Positions 1 to 8,867 of a DNA stretch of 64,000 nt are shown here, one piece after another. The DNA is taken from the NCBI GenBank assembly GCA_002816585.1, contig MUCT01000045.1, forward strand, positions 124,001 through 188,000, in the 5' to 3' direction. This DNA comes from SAR202 cluster bacterium Io17-Chloro-G6. Lineage in GTDB: Bacteria; Chloroflexota; Dehalococcoidia; UBA3495. Position numbers and translations under genes: made by a program. The number at the start of each line of letters is the position of its first letter. Position 1 is the first letter of the stretch. A model generated the notes under the pieces. The model had not been told where the DNA came from, did not search any database, and saw only the letters and a list, made by a program, of their open reading frames with translations.

Positions 1-935
1 GCTCTGGAGTGGCTACATCAGCGGTGTTGTGCTATGGGTCGTTGGGCAGCGATACCGGTGGATCAATCAGATTCCCCTCTGCCGCTTGCGGAATCGTGGG
101 GCTAAAGCCCACTTGGGGGAGGGTCAGCCGCCATGGCGTGCTCGCCTTGGCCGAATCCTTGGACCATATCGGCCCCATGGTCCGTAGTGCCGCCGATGCG
201 GGAATCATGCTTCAAGCGATAGCCGGGCATGACCCGAATGACCCCACATCGTTACCAGATTCGGTTCCTGACATGCTGGAAGGGATCGACCGAGGCGTCC
301 GTGGCCTTCGAATCGGCCTGGACGAAAAATACATCTCGGACAATACTGACCCTCAGTTGGTGGAAAGTGTATTGTCGGGAATCAAAACGCTGGAAGCGCT
401 GGGAGCCTTGATAGTCCCGATACAGATGCCCGATATCAGCGGTTATATGGAGGCATGGGGCGTGCTCTGCTCGTCAGTGGCGTTGGCCGCCCACGAGGCA
501 ACTTTCCCGTCCCGCCGAGACGATTACGGCCCCTGGTTCCAAGGCTGGTTAGACATGGGAGCCCGGGTCACCGGTGTCGAATATGCTAAAGCTAATAACA
601 TTCGCTCAGCCTGCCGCGGGCGTCTGAATAACATCTTCGAGAATATCGACGTAATCGGCTGCCCAACTATGACTACCCCTCCATTCCCCATCACATTAGA
701 GGAAATGTATGGGTCCACGTTTTTACTGGACGATCCCAATTGGGGGCGATTTACGGTGCCCTACGATTTCAGTGGCTCTCCCACCATATCTTTGCCTTGC
801 GGACGGAATAGCGACGGATTGCCCCTCAGCATTCAGTTCGTGGGAAGGCATCTCTCCGAGCCTTTGTTGTGCCGGTTGGGACATACATTTGAGCAGACCA
901 CCGAATGGGACAACCTGATGCCAAACATCGAGTGA
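1..935 (+). CDS. Amidase (amidase signature family), 5' truncated by the window
   Basis: C-terminal part of an amidase-signature enzyme, which hydrolyses amide bonds with a Ser-cisSer-Lys triad. The reading frame is open from the first bases, so the gene begins before the window; the in-frame GTG at position 9 lies inside the conserved core and is not the start. The glycine/serine-rich stretch GSDTGGSIRFP carries the cis-serine and the nucleophilic serine; the catalytic lysine would lie upstream, outside the window. The C-terminal GLPLSIQFVG block is typical of the family. The chain ends at TGA 933-935. Substrate is unknown: it may be a general amidase or a GatA paralogue, and no gatB or gatC is next to it. 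It is convergent with the next gene. Confidence 0.9.
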   Translation, partial: SGVATSAVLCYGSLGSDTGGSIRFPSAACGIVGLKPTWGRVSRHGVLALAESLDHIGPMVRSAADAGIMLQAIAGHDPNDPTSLPDSVPDMLEGIDRGVRGLRIGLDEKYISDNTDPQLVESVLSGIKTLEALGALIVPIQMPDISGYMEAWGVLCSSVALAAHEATFPSRRDDYGPWFQGWLDMGARVTGVEYAKANNIRSACRGRLNNIFENIDVIGCPTMTTPPFPITLEEMYGSTFLLDDPNWGRFTVPYDFSGSPTISLPCGRNSDGLPLSIQFVGRHLSEPLLCRLGHTFEQTTEWDNLMPNIE

Positions 936-1050
936 GAGTCCAAGGCCTGGAGAACTCCCGGGAAACGGTCATTAGTCTTGGAAGCGCAGGGTTTCTCGGT
1001 ATCCCGACCGGGTGGGGGTTATTGAGGCGGCAATGATCCAAAGACCGCTC

Positions 1051-1446
1051 TTAGAATCGAGTGTAGATCTTGTCCGGCGTTATCTTCACCAGGATTCGAG
1101 GTTGGGTCTTCCAACGCTCCACATACCCGTCGACCTGATCGGCCTCAACGTACCGCTGGATAACCTGGCGCGCATCTTCCCAAATATCTCCATCATCGAC
1201 AGCCGCTCGACCCTGAATTACCACGTAATCTGAAGCAAGAGGTGGTTCATAGATACAGACTGACATTCTGTCGTCCCGTCTCAGGTTGAAAAATTTCAGG
1301 CGTTCTTTTGTCGTGACGAATGACAACTTGTCCCCGTCGTAGTAGTACCAATTGGGTGAAAGATGAGGCGATCCGTCCTTGTTAACGGTCGCCATTACGG
1401 CCATCTTTATGCCTGCTAAGAATTGATCGATTTCCTGTTTGTCCAA
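1051..1446 (-). CDS. Pyridoxamine 5'-phosphate oxidase-like (PPOX/split-barrel) flavin-binding protein
   Basis: A 131-residue single-domain protein of the split beta-barrel PPOX family, cytosolic, expected to bind FMN or F420. The order is an N-terminal helix, a strand run ending MATVNKDGSPHLSPNWYYYDG, a middle KFFNLRRDDRMSVCIYEP stretch that usually contacts flavin phosphate, and a C-terminal barrel strand ending in ILVKITPDKIYTRF. The start is TTG (reverse of 1444-1446), eight bases after a GGGAGG ribosome site. F420-dependent reductases of this size are common in Chloroflexota and Actinobacteria, but cofactor choice cannot be read from the sequence. A 14-bp tandem repeat lies just upstream (1473-1556), where its promoter should be. 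Confidence 0.8.
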   Translation of the reverse strand: MDKQEIDQFLAGIKMAVMATVNKDGSPHLSPNWYYYDGDKLSFVTTKERLKFFNLRRDDRMSVCIYEPPLASDYVVIQGRAAVDDGDIWEDARQVIQRYVEADQVDGYVERWKTQPRILVKITPDKIYTRF

Positions 1447-1472
1447 TTTCTTTGCCTCCCTCCAATGTTACA

Positions 1473-1556
1473 AGGTTCTCGGGATTGGGTTCTCGGGATT
1501 GGGTTCTCGGGATTGGGTTCTCGGGATTGGGTTCTCGGGATTGGGTTCTCGGGATT
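1473..1556. repeat. Six-copy 14-bp tandem repeat
   Basis: Six head-to-tail copies of the 14-mer gggttctcgggatt, the first with one mismatch and the last five identical. There are no spacers. The array begins 27 bases upstream of the start codon of the flavin-binding protein on the minus strand, so copy number could alter its promoter or leader spacing. Confidence 0.95.
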
Positions 1557-2069
1557 GATTGAAACGGGCGTTGTTTCCGATGGTGAATTTGAGGGACTCT
1601 AACGTAGCCCCAACCTTGTCCACCCATTGGGGTCCACCTAACTCGTCAATGCCTTCTCAGAAAACCGATCATACCAGAAGCGAAAGTTTTGGTTAGGCGA
1701 ACCATTTTGGAACGACCTACCGGTTCTGCTCAGTTTACTCCGATTTGCTTTTTAAATTAGGATTCGGATTATCGTTCTGGAACAATATCCGCCCACCGAT
1801 CTCCTCCCATGAATTCCAACTCACAAGATCAACTCTTGGACGGAGTCGACGGTCGAGGCTTAATCGCCCTTCTGGCCAGAAAGCCCCAAGAAATTGCTCG
1901 GTATTGATTGTATCTAAACCCGAAACCGCTTTGACCCCTGCTCTGGGCCAATGCTAAAATCGGGGCTAGAAGAGTTCTCGTGAACTCCTTTGATTTACAG
2001 TCACCGACGGCGGTAAAGCGCTGGCGATGATCTATCGCCGTTCTTTGACATTTCCAGGAGGTCAGACTC
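1557..2069. other. Intergenic region without a convincing gene
   Basis: About 510 bases, noticeably AT-richer than the flanking genes, separate the tandem repeat from yebC. No open frame here has a recognisable protein family or a good ribosome site. A small hairpin (ggcgat at 2023-2028 paired with atcgcc at 2034-2039) and a strong AGGAGG ribosome site at 2056-2061, eight bases before the yebC ATG, are the only signals I can support. Confidence 0.5.
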
Positions 2070-2834
2070 ATGTCCGGTCATTCCAAATGGTCAACCATCA
2101 AGCATCAGAAGGGCGCGGCCGACGCCAAACGGGGCGTCCTTTTCACCAAAATCAGCCGTGAACTGGCCGTTGCCGTGAAGAACGGCGGCAGTACCGACCC
2201 CGACATGAACTTCCACCTCCGCCTGGTGCTGGACAAGGCCAAGGCCGCCAACATGCCCTCAGAAAGCATCTCCCGGGCCGTCAAGCGGGGCAGCGGAGAG
2301 GGCGCCGATGGGGAGGTCCTGGAGGAGATCACCTACGAGGGTTATGGGCCCGGCGGCGGGGCCATCCTCCTAGAGATATTGACCACCAACCGGAACCGCA
2401 CCGCCTCGGATGTGCGATCCGCCTTCAGCCGGGGCGGCGGCAACCTCGGTGAGAGCGGCTGTGTCGCCTGGAACTTCGACCACCTGGGCGTGATCGGTCT
2501 GGAGATGAAGGACGAAGAACGGGGCGAAGAACTGGGCCTGCTGGCCATCGACGCCGGCGCGGATGACGTGAAATTGGAAGACGACTTCCTGGAGATTTTC
2601 ACGGCCATCGACCAACTGCAGACCGTGCAGAAGGCGCTGGAGAGCGAAGGGGTCCCGCCGGACGCCGCCCAGATAGCCATGGTCCCCAAAACGACCATTG
2701 CCCTGAGCGACAAACAGGCGGAACAAACCCTGAAGCTTCTGGACGTACTGGAAGAGCTGGACGACGTGCAGAAAGCCTACACCAACGCGGACTTCCCTCC
2801 CGAGGTCTTGGAGCGCTACCAGGCGGAGGGCTAG
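2070..2834 (+). CDS. yebC: YebC/PmpR (TACO1) family transcription/translation factor
   Basis: A 254-residue cytosolic protein of the YebC family, usual length about 240-250. The start MSGHSKWSTIKHQKGAADAK is the family's signature N-terminus, followed by the NMPSESISRAVKRGSG and YEGYGPGG motifs and a C-terminal acidic ferredoxin-like half. YebC proteins have been described as transcriptional regulators and more recently as factors that help ribosomes through difficult stretches such as polyproline. Start ATG 2070 has a perfect AGGAGG eight bases before it. It precedes ruvC and ruvA, the order seen in many bacteria, although a repeat element at 2837-2939 separates them here. Confidence 0.97.
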   Translation: MSGHSKWSTIKHQKGAADAKRGVLFTKISRELAVAVKNGGSTDPDMNFHLRLVLDKAKAANMPSESISRAVKRGSGEGADGEVLEEITYEGYGPGGGAILLEILTTNRNRTASDVRSAFSRGGGNLGESGCVAWNFDHLGVIGLEMKDEERGEELGLLAIDAGADDVKLEDDFLEIFTAIDQLQTVQKALESEGVPPDAAQIAMVPKTTIALSDKQAEQTLKLLDVLEELDDVQKAYTNADFPPEVLERYQAEG

Positions 2835-2836
2835 CT

Positions 2837-2939
2837 GTCCTTCGACAAGCTCAGGATGAGCGGGAATCGGGTGTTGGGCCGCTCATAGTGAGCCCGTCGA
2901 AAAACTGGATTTCCGCTCATGGTGAGCTTGTCGAACCAT
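2837..2939. repeat. Cluster of three dispersed palindromic repeat units
   Basis: Holds one type-A unit (core TTCGACAAGCTCAGGATGAG, 2837-2863) and two type-B units (like GCTCATGGTGAGCTTGTCGA, 2879-2902 and 2913-2938). Type B is nearly the reverse complement of type A, so A plus B can fold into a long hairpin. The same units occur at 18153, 27102, 33317-33543 and 61775. It sits between yebC and ruvC. Confidence 0.9.
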
Positions 2940-2987
2940 ACGTTGGAACCAAGCAACTGGCAACCAAATCGTATACGGGGCGGTGTG

Positions 2988-3509
2988 ATGGGTATATTGG
3001 GGATCGACCCTGGGACCTTGAAGATGGGCTATGGATTGGTCAGTGAGGGCCCCAACCCCCATGCCGACGACTATGGCGTGATTTCGCTTCCCCGCAAGAT
3101 GCCCTTGGAACAACGCCTCTACCAACTCCACACCCACATCCTCAATCTCATAGCCATCTTCCAGCCCACAGCCGTGGCAGTGGAAGAGCCTTTTGTGGGG
3201 AAGGGGGAACGACGCTTTCCCGGCCCGGCCATGGCCATCGGTCAGGCCCAGGCTGTGGTCATGATCGGCGCGGCTAGCCAGGGGATACCCATCTACAAGT
3301 ACGCTCCAGCCCAGGTCAAAAGCGCCGTGGCCGACTATGGCGCGGCCACCAAGGAGCAGATGCGTCAAATAGTCGCTGCGACCTTGGGGATTGGTGAGGT
3401 TCCCGAGTCCGACGCCGCTGACGCGCTATCTGTGGGCCTTTGCCACCTGATTCAAAATCGAGCGGATGTTGTCTTGGGCCGAATCATTCCACCGGGCCAG
3501 GAACGTTGA
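2988..3509 (+). CDS. ruvC: Crossover junction endodeoxyribonuclease RuvC
   Basis: Holliday-junction resolvase, 173 residues from the chosen start, which matches the family. The fold starts at once with MGILGIDPGTLKMGYG, containing the first metal-binding Asp. Further conserved acidic sites are the Glu pair in VAVEEPFVGK and the C-terminal SDAADALSVGLCH aspartates. The frame is open further upstream to 2919, but that stretch runs through a repeat element and does not resemble RuvC, so ATG 2988 (or the overlapping GTG 2985) is preferred. ruvA follows after 64 bases; ruvB is not in the window. Acts with RuvAB in recombinational repair. Confidence 0.96.
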   Translation: MGILGIDPGTLKMGYGLVSEGPNPHADDYGVISLPRKMPLEQRLYQLHTHILNLIAIFQPTAVAVEEPFVGKGERRFPGPAMAIGQAQAVVMIGAASQGIPIYKYAPAQVKSAVADYGAATKEQMRQIVAATLGIGEVPESDAADALSVGLCHLIQNRADVVLGRIIPPGQER

Positions 3510-3573
3510 TCTCTGAATTCGACCAATGCTGACAACCGATAGCTGACAGCTCACAGCTGGTGGAAGTGTGTAG

Positions 3574-4158
3574 ATGATAGTAGGCGTGCACGGAGTCCTG
3601 GAAACAACCGGCCCCGATTGGGTCAATATCCGCGTCGGCGGCGTGACGCTACAGGTATCCGTCCCTGCCAATTCGGTTTCCGGCCTGGGCGCACTGGGCT
3701 CCAAGGTTTCCCTGCACACCCATCTCCGCATCCGGGACGAAGAACCCGTCCTTTACGGCTTCACCGATGCTGCCGCCCTCGGCCTGTTCACGATGCTCAC
3801 CACAGTGTCTGGCGTGGGGCCGAGGATGGCCTTGGCGCTGCTCTCCATTCTCGACCCGGCCCGGCTGCAGGCCGCCATAGTAACCGGAGATATCGCGGCG
3901 CTGTCGTCGGCCCAGGGCGTGGGCAACCGCACCGCCAGCCGCATAGTCTTGGATCTCAAGGGCAAACTTGAGGACGCTGAATTCGCCGAAGTTGGAATGC
4001 CCGGAGACAGCGACGGACAGGTCATCGCCGCCCTCACCGCGCTGGGCTACTCTCCCGCTGAGGCACGGGCCGCCGCCGGGACTTCGGCAGTCGCTGCCGA
4101 GACCGAAGTGGACGACCGCATACGAGTCGCCCTGCAGCAGTTCGCCACCAGGAACTGA
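3574..4158 (+). CDS. ruvA: Holliday junction branch migration protein RuvA
   Basis: A 194-residue junction-binding subunit of the RuvAB motor. Domain I is an OB fold starting MIVGVHGVLETTGPDWVNIRVGG. Domain II has two helix-hairpin-helix motifs, around SGVGPRMALALLS and QGVGNRTASRIVLDLKGK. Domain III, the RuvB-contacting three-helix unit, is the C-terminal ALTALGYSPAEARAA segment. Length and order are canonical. It is the last gene of the yebC-ruvC-ruvA run; uvrB starts 101 bases later, after a possible TATAAT -10 at 4217-4222. Confidence 0.96.
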   Translation: MIVGVHGVLETTGPDWVNIRVGGVTLQVSVPANSVSGLGALGSKVSLHTHLRIRDEEPVLYGFTDAAALGLFTMLTTVSGVGPRMALALLSILDPARLQAAIVTGDIAALSSAQGVGNRTASRIVLDLKGKLEDAEFAEVGMPGDSDGQVIAALTALGYSPAEARAAAGTSAVAAETEVDDRIRVALQQFATRN

Positions 4159-4259
4159 TCCGGGACTCATCGGGACTCATTGACCTTCAGGACGTGCGGC
4201 ATCGTTTATCCCCTTATATAATGCTTCTAGGACGAAACTGGTGAGGGACACGTTAGACG

Positions 4260-6389
4260 ATGACAATCTACGCCCGGGGCAAGAAATGGGCCGACGCTGG
4301 CAAGGATATCCAAAAGGTTTGGGATTCCGACATCCAGCCCGAGGACCGGAAGTTCGAACTGGTTGCCGATTTTCAGATGACCGGGGACCAACCCAACGCC
4401 GTTGCCCGCCTGGCTGAAGGCGTAACGAACGGCGTTCAAAAACAGACCATGCTGGGCGTCACTGGCAGTGGCAAAACCTTCACCATGGCCAACATCGTCC
4501 AGCAGGTGCAACGCCCCACCCTGGTCATGGCCCACAACAAGACCCTGGCCGCACAGTTGGCCTCCGAGTTCAAGGAGTTCTTCCCCCACAACGCGGTGGA
4601 ATACTTCGTGTCCTACTACGACTACTACCAGCCGGAAGCCTATGTTCCCCAGTCGGACACCTACATCGAGAAGGACTCCAGTGTCAACGAAGAACTGGAC
4701 AAGCTTCGATTATCATCCACCACTTCGCTGCTCACAAGACGCGACGTCCTGATAGTCGCTTCCGTGTCGTGTATCTACGGTCTGGGCGACCCAAACGATT
4801 ATTTCCATCTTGTGGCCCGCGTCAAAGTAGGGGAAACCCGCAATCGCAGCCAGTTGGTGCGCCAATTGGTGGACATGCAATACGAGCGCAATGACATGGA
4901 CCTGTCCCGGGCCAAGTTCCGCATCCGCGGCGATACCCTGGAGTTGGTGCCCGCCTACGAAGAAGCCGCAGTCCGCATCCAGTTCTTCGGTGATGATGTT
5001 GAGCGCATCGTCCAGTTGGACCCGTTGACCGGTGAGGTACTGGCTGACCTTCCTGAAGTTGCCATCTATCCAGCCAACCACTTCGTCACCTCCAAAGAGA
5101 AGATGGAGTTGGCTATCGAGGGCATCAGGGAGGAATTGGTGGTCCGCCTGAAGGAATTGAAGGACGCCGGCAAGATATTGGAGGCCGCGCGGCTGGAAAG
5201 CCGGACCCATTACGACCTGGAGATGCTGCAAGAGACTGGGTTCTGCTCGGGCGTGGAGAATTACGCCCGCCACCTGTCGCAGCGGCCCGCCGGCAGCGCC
5301 CCGTGGACCCTGCTGGACTACTTCCCCGACGACTACTTATTGTTCGTTGACGAGTCTCACATGACCCTGCCCCAGGTTCGGGGTATGTACCGTGGCGACA
5401 TCTCCCGCAAGACCACCTTAGTGGATTTTGGGTTCCGCCTGCCTTCGGCCCTGGACAACCGGCCCCTGAACTTCGACGAATATGAAGAGCACATCAACCA
5501 GGTGGTCTACGTTTCCGCAACGCCTGGCCCCTACGAGCTGCAAAACAGCCGGTCGGTGATTGAGCAGGTGATCCGCCCCACCGGACTTTTGGACCCCACG
5601 GTGGAGGTCAAGCCCACCGAGGGGCAGATTGACGACCTGCTCCAGCAGATCAGGGAGAGGGTCGAACGGGCCGAGCGGGTACTGGTCACCACCCTCACCA
5701 AGCGCATGGCCGAGGAACTGGCTGACTATCTCTCGGAGATGGGTATCCGCAACACCTATCTGCACTCGGATATCCAAACCCTGGACCGGATCGAGATACT
5801 TCGCGACCTGCGCATGGGCGTGTTCGACGTCATCGTGGGCATTAACCTGCTGCGGGAAGGCCTTGACCTGCCGGAGGTGAGCCTGGTGGCCATCTTGGAC
5901 GCGGACAAAGAGGGCTACCTGCGCTCCGAAACCTCCATGGTCCAGACCATCGGAAGAGCAGCCCGACACTCCAACGGCCACGTCATCATGTACGCCGACC
6001 GGATGACCGACTCCATGAAGAAGGCCATCGACGAGACCAACCGGCGCCGCTCCATTCAGGCCGATCACAACAAGAACCACGGCATAGAGCCTCAGAGCAT
6101 CCAGAAAGAGGTCCACGACATCACCGAGGGCATCAAGGCAATCGCCGAGAGTCGCAACCGCTACAACGTGGTTCGCAAGGAACTGTCCCGCACCGATATG
6201 TTCAAAGTCGTCAAGGACCTGGAAGTGCAGATGAAGGAGTCCGCCAGGAACCTCCAGTTCGAGAAAGCCGCCCAATTCCGCGACGAAATCTTCGAACTGC
6301 GCCGCCTCCTAACCCTGGAAGAAAAGACCTTTGGCCTGGGGGACCAGATGCCCGAAGACTCGGTGGCAACGGAAGAAGAATCCGATTAA
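4260..6389 (+). CDS. uvrB: UvrABC excision nuclease subunit UvrB
   Basis: Damage-verification helicase of nucleotide excision repair, 709 residues, slightly longer than usual because of about 30 extra N-terminal residues before the conserved [17 protein letters not shown]. Walker A is [10 protein letters not shown] (about residues 66-75); the beta-hairpin [12 protein letters not shown] that clamps DNA follows; the DESH box is in [16 protein letters not shown]; helicase motifs V/VI appear as [14 protein letters not shown] and [14 protein letters not shown]-terminal UVR domain ([19 protein letters not shown]) should bind UvrC. An internal start near the FELV block is possible, but ATG 4260 is accepted because the extension is open and well spaced. 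uvrA and uvrC are not in the window. Confidence 0.97.
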   Translation: MTIYARGKKWADAGKDIQKVWDSDIQPEDRKFELVADFQMTGDQPNAVARLAEGVTNGVQKQTMLGVTGSGKTFTMANIVQQVQRPTLVMAHNKTLAAQLASEFKEFFPHNAVEYFVSYYDYYQPEAYVPQSDTYIEKDSSVNEELDKLRLSSTTSLLTRRDVLIVASVSCIYGLGDPNDYFHLVARVKVGETRNRSQLVRQLVDMQYERNDMDLSRAKFRIRGDTLELVPAYEEAAVRIQFFGDDVERIVQLDPLTGEVLADLPEVAIYPANHFVTSKEKMELAIEGIREELVVRLKELKDAGKILEAARLESRTHYDLEMLQETGFCSGVENYARHLSQRPAGSAPWTLLDYFPDDYLLFVDESHMTLPQVRGMYRGDISRKTTLVDFGFRLPSALDNRPLNFDEYEEHINQVVYVSATPGPYELQNSRSVIEQVIRPTGLLDPTVEVKPTEGQIDDLLQQIRERVERAERVLVTTLTKRMAEELADYLSEMGIRNTYLHSDIQTLDRIEILRDLRMGVFDVIVGINLLREGLDLPEVSLVAILDADKEGYLRSETSMVQTIGRAARHSNGHVIMYADRMTDSMKKAIDETNRRRSIQADHNKNHGIEPQSIQKEVHDITEGIKAIAESRNRYNVVRKELSRTDMFKVVKDLEVQMKESARNLQFEKAAQFRDEIFELRRLLTLEEKTFGLGDQMPEDSVATEEESD

Positions 6390-6443
6390 GGAATCTGACC
6401 TGAATCCCTTGGACTGGGACCCAATACGAGGACTCGAACTCCT

Positions 6444-7016
6444 ATGGACGCAGAAGAAATCCAGAAATTAATTCAAAAGAAGCAGCTCGAAGAGGACCTT
6501 CGTAGCGAATTTGAAGCGACAATTCAAGCTCGCATTGATCGCTACCTAGAAGTTAAACCGCACGAAATAATCGCCGACACTCACTTTTCGGGGGTTTCAA
6601 CAGAAATATCGGCACTCTTCAGAGATGGCCAATTCTACGGGTGTATTGCATTGTCCCAGGCAGTTGGGGAAGCTCTGGTGCGATACATGTGTCAGAAAAA
6701 CAATTTTAAGGCTGCAAAGGGATTTGAAAACAACCTGGAAAAGCTGTCCAATCGCCGCTTCTTGGATGCCGATGTTAAGGACCAGTTGGCTCACCTTTGG
6801 ACTGGGCGAGATGATTACCATCACCTTAATCCGAACATCGAACGGGACCGGCTTAAACTGGAGGAATTAGCAAGGGCAAAAGCACGGCTTCTAATGGAGA
6901 TTGAGAAAGAGGTTTTCGGATTTACGGTTAGCGAAGGAAGGATGAGGCCGAAGCATCCGCAATACTGGGATATTGACGACAAGAATCAGGCGCAGGTTTT
7001 TTTGAGATTCGAGTAG
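6444..7016 (+). CDS. Uncharacterised helical protein with a HEPN-like motif
   Basis: A 190-residue protein I do not recognise by name. The N-terminal 35 residues are charged and probably coiled coil. A helical core (LSQAVGEALVRYMCQKN) is followed by GRDDYHHLNP, which fits the R-X4-H pattern of HEPN domains; HEPN proteins are often RNases or nucleotide-binding helical bundles in toxin-antitoxin and defence systems. The C-terminus is basic and helical. Base composition is visibly AT-richer than uvrB upstream, hinting at separate origin. There is no adjacent nucleotidyltransferase partner. It lies alone between uvrB and a hairpin terminator. The HEPN assignment is a pattern-level guess. Confidence 0.6.
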   Translation: MDAEEIQKLIQKKQLEEDLRSEFEATIQARIDRYLEVKPHEIIADTHFSGVSTEISALFRDGQFYGCIALSQAVGEALVRYMCQKNNFKAAKGFENNLEKLSNRRFLDADVKDQLAHLWTGRDDYHHLNPNIERDRLKLEELARAKARLLMEIEKEVFGFTVSEGRMRPKHPQYWDIDDKNQAQVFLRFE

Positions 7017-7086
7017 TAGATAATCCGCGCTTTATGTTTGATATCAGGTCGTACGCACGCTTTCATATCCTCCTGGAACGAACAAT

Positions 7087-7127
7087 GAGACCCTTCGCTG
7101 TCACTCTGTCCAACGGCGAAGGGTCTC
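7087..7127. terminator. Hairpin terminator between convergent genes
   Basis: A perfect 12-bp stem, gagacccttcgc (7087-7098) with gcgaagggtctc (7116-7127), and a 17-base loop. The T tract is weak (ttggtt). Its place between two converging genes suggests it serves both strands. Confidence 0.75.
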
Positions 7128-7157
7128 TTGGTTAACGCGGATAAGGTATAAGTCGGG

Positions 7158-7973
7158 CTATTTGATATCCCACCCCAAGAAGTTGCATACGGCCTGGCCC
7201 ATGATTAGTTCCTTGTCGGCCTCGGTCAGCCAGGACAATTCCTCGGTGAACATGGTCACACACCGCTTCCACGAGCAGGGCATGCGGGTGATGTCGGTGC
7301 CCCAGAACATGCGCTCCGGACCGAAGGCGTCGTAGATCTGGTGCAGGTAGTCGTGGATGCTGCTGAAGGGATAAGGGCCGCTGGAGTAGCTAGGCGCGCC
7401 GGTCGCCTTGATCGCCACGTTGGGATACTTGGCCAATGCCAGCATGTCGCCCAAGTTGGCGAAACATTCGGCGTCGGTGGTTCCGCCAACCCGGCCCAGG
7501 TGGTCAACAATCAGCTTCACACTTGGGTATTGCTCAGCGATGGGAGCAACCATGGACATGTAGTTGGATGCCATCAGGGCGACCGGGATCCCCAACCGTT
7601 CTGCCTCGGGCCAGAGCCAGTCCATGGTCCCGTCAGTGGGCCAAGTCGCTTGGTGTGGTTGGGTAAAACTGAACCGGAACCCCAGCATGCCAGGCTGGCT
7701 TAGCCAACCGTCCACCAAAGAGCGGCTTGCGGCTTGTTCCAAGGGGATCTTTCCGAGAATGGACAACCGGTTGGGGTGCGCCCTTGCTGCCTCCAACGCC
7801 AGGTCGTCGGAACCGGGTTCCCAACCGGGTGGATGGATTATCGCGGCGTTGATGCCGCCTTCGTCCATCTCCTTGAGGAGGTCATCGGCGGTGAAATCGG
7901 GTATCTGCCGGTGGCCGGGATTGGCGGGGACGTGATTGGCCCAAAGATGTACCTGGGCGTCTACGATCAGCAT
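7158..7973 (-). CDS. Amidohydrolase family 2 (metal-dependent hydrolase, TIM barrel)
   Basis: A 271-residue amidohydrolase_2-type TIM-barrel enzyme, cytosolic. The N-terminal MLIVDAQVHLW gives the metal-site DxQ/HxH-like pair, modified here as D-A-Q-V-H. The barrel continues with IIHPPGW, LGKIPLE, KLIVDHLGRVGG and ends with ERMFWGTDITRMPC, the usual acidic active-site strand. Such enzymes hydrolyse lactones or decarboxylate beta-keto acids; the substrate is not evident. Start ATG 7973 has AGGAG nine bases before it. It is the third gene of an apparent operon after the two D-glutamate cyclase genes, 18 bases downstream of DUF4392, so it may act on a cyclic product, which is inference. Confidence 0.85.
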   Translation of the reverse strand: MLIVDAQVHLWANHVPANPGHRQIPDFTADDLLKEMDEGGINAAIIHPPGWEPGSDDLALEAARAHPNRLSILGKIPLEQAASRSLVDGWLSQPGMLGFRFSFTQPHQATWPTDGTMDWLWPEAERLGIPVALMASNYMSMVAPIAEQYPSVKLIVDHLGRVGGTTDAECFANLGDMLALAKYPNVAIKATGAPSYSSGPYPFSSIHDYLHQIYDAFGPERMFWGTDITRMPCSWKRCVTMFTEELSWLTEADKELIMGQAVCNFLGWDIK

Positions 7974-7991
7974 CAGTTGGTCTCCTATCGG

Positions 7992-8840
7992 TTAATTTAA
8001 GTCCTCGACTACCCGGTGCAGCCGGGCCAGCAAGGCCCCGTTCTCCTCGGCGGAGAAGTTATCCACCGTGGGCACGGCGTCGCCGGTGGTTCCGTCCACC
8101 ACCCCCGCCGCCACCATGCCCTGCAGCATGGCGGTCTCGGATTCGACAGAGGGCAGCAAGTTACGGCCAGCGATGCGGGACAACGCGGCCACCAGGCCGT
8201 ATCCGCCCCAGTTTGACACGCTGGCAATGACCAATCGGTCGACCTGGTTGACGGCTGGATAGTCGGGCAGGGAGTCCACAAGGGGTATGACCTCGGCCAG
8301 GTTGCCCATTCCAATCTCGTTGCCGCCGTCGCCGATGCCCACCGAGGGAATGTCGGAGTCAAACAGGTAGTCTAGCCGGGCGGTTTGGGGGGAGATGTCT
8401 ACATAACGCATGTTCAGGTAGGTGTCTTCCCTGGTGCGGCCGCACCGCTCGATGGAGATCAGCAGGGAAGGTTTGACTCGTTCGAGGATAGCTGCGGCGC
8501 GCACCTTGCTGTTAGCAATATCATCGATTGGGAATTCGATCACTTCGGCGCCGTTGGCGTATCGGCGCAACACCGGAGTGGTGTACTCATCGCTTACGTA
8601 GGTTACCTGGCGGTCCAGGGCCTTCAACGCCTCACCGATGGCGATGGCTCCCGGCGGTCCGTCGGTTTCAGGCTTATCGGCCATGACAACGTAGAACCCG
8701 GTGACGATGATAACTCCGCCGGGTTTGTCAACGATGAACTGGGCTGCCTGGGAACAGAAGTCGGCCGGCAGATAAGGCCGCAATGCCAACATTCCCCGTT
8801 TGTCGTGGTCCAATATGATGTCTTCTATCGACTCGGCCAT
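7992..8840 (-). CDS. DUF4392 protein, D-glutamate cyclase C-terminal-domain homologue
   Basis: A 282-residue protein of the DUF4392 family. Visible blocks are GVIIVTGFYVVMADKPETDGPPGA near the N-terminus, ISIERCGRTREDTYLNMRY in the middle, and the glycine-rich GIGDGGNEIGMGNL. In vertebrates this domain is the C-terminal half of mitochondrial D-glutamate cyclase (DGLUCY), whose N-terminal half is DUF1445. Here the DUF1445 protein is encoded 27 bases upstream in the same direction, so the two proteins together match the animal enzyme that converts D-glutamate to 5-oxo-D-proline. Start ATG 8840 follows AGGGG. Whether DUF4392 is itself catalytic or supports DUF1445 is unknown from sequence. Confidence 0.85.
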   Translation of the reverse strand: MAESIEDIILDHDKRGMLALRPYLPADFCSQAAQFIVDKPGGVIIVTGFYVVMADKPETDGPPGAIAIGEALKALDRQVTYVSDEYTTPVLRRYANGAEVIEFPIDDIANSKVRAAAILERVKPSLLISIERCGRTREDTYLNMRYVDISPQTARLDYLFDSDIPSVGIGDGGNEIGMGNLAEVIPLVDSLPDYPAVNQVDRLVIASVSNWGGYGLVAALSRIAGRNLLPSVESETAMLQGMVAAGVVDGTTGDAVPTVDNFSAEENGALLARLHRVVEDLN

Positions 8841-8867
8841 GGTTACCCCTAAGCTGACGGCTGATAG

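Noticed and set aside
1473..1556. Possible CRISPR array
   Set aside because: Repeats are 14 bp, directly adjacent with no spacers, and no cas genes are present.
1829..2071. Minus-strand open frame upstream of yebC
   Set aside because: Low-complexity basic translation without a family, ending at the yebC start; likely chance.
5418..6275. Long minus-strand open frame (285 codons) opposite uvrB
   Set aside because: It lies fully antisense to uvrB, has the His/Val/Leu-rich composition typical of an antisense shadow and matches no family.
8009..8362. Alternative frame inside the DUF4392 gene
   Set aside because: Trp/Pro/Arg-rich shadow of a well supported protein in the other frame.
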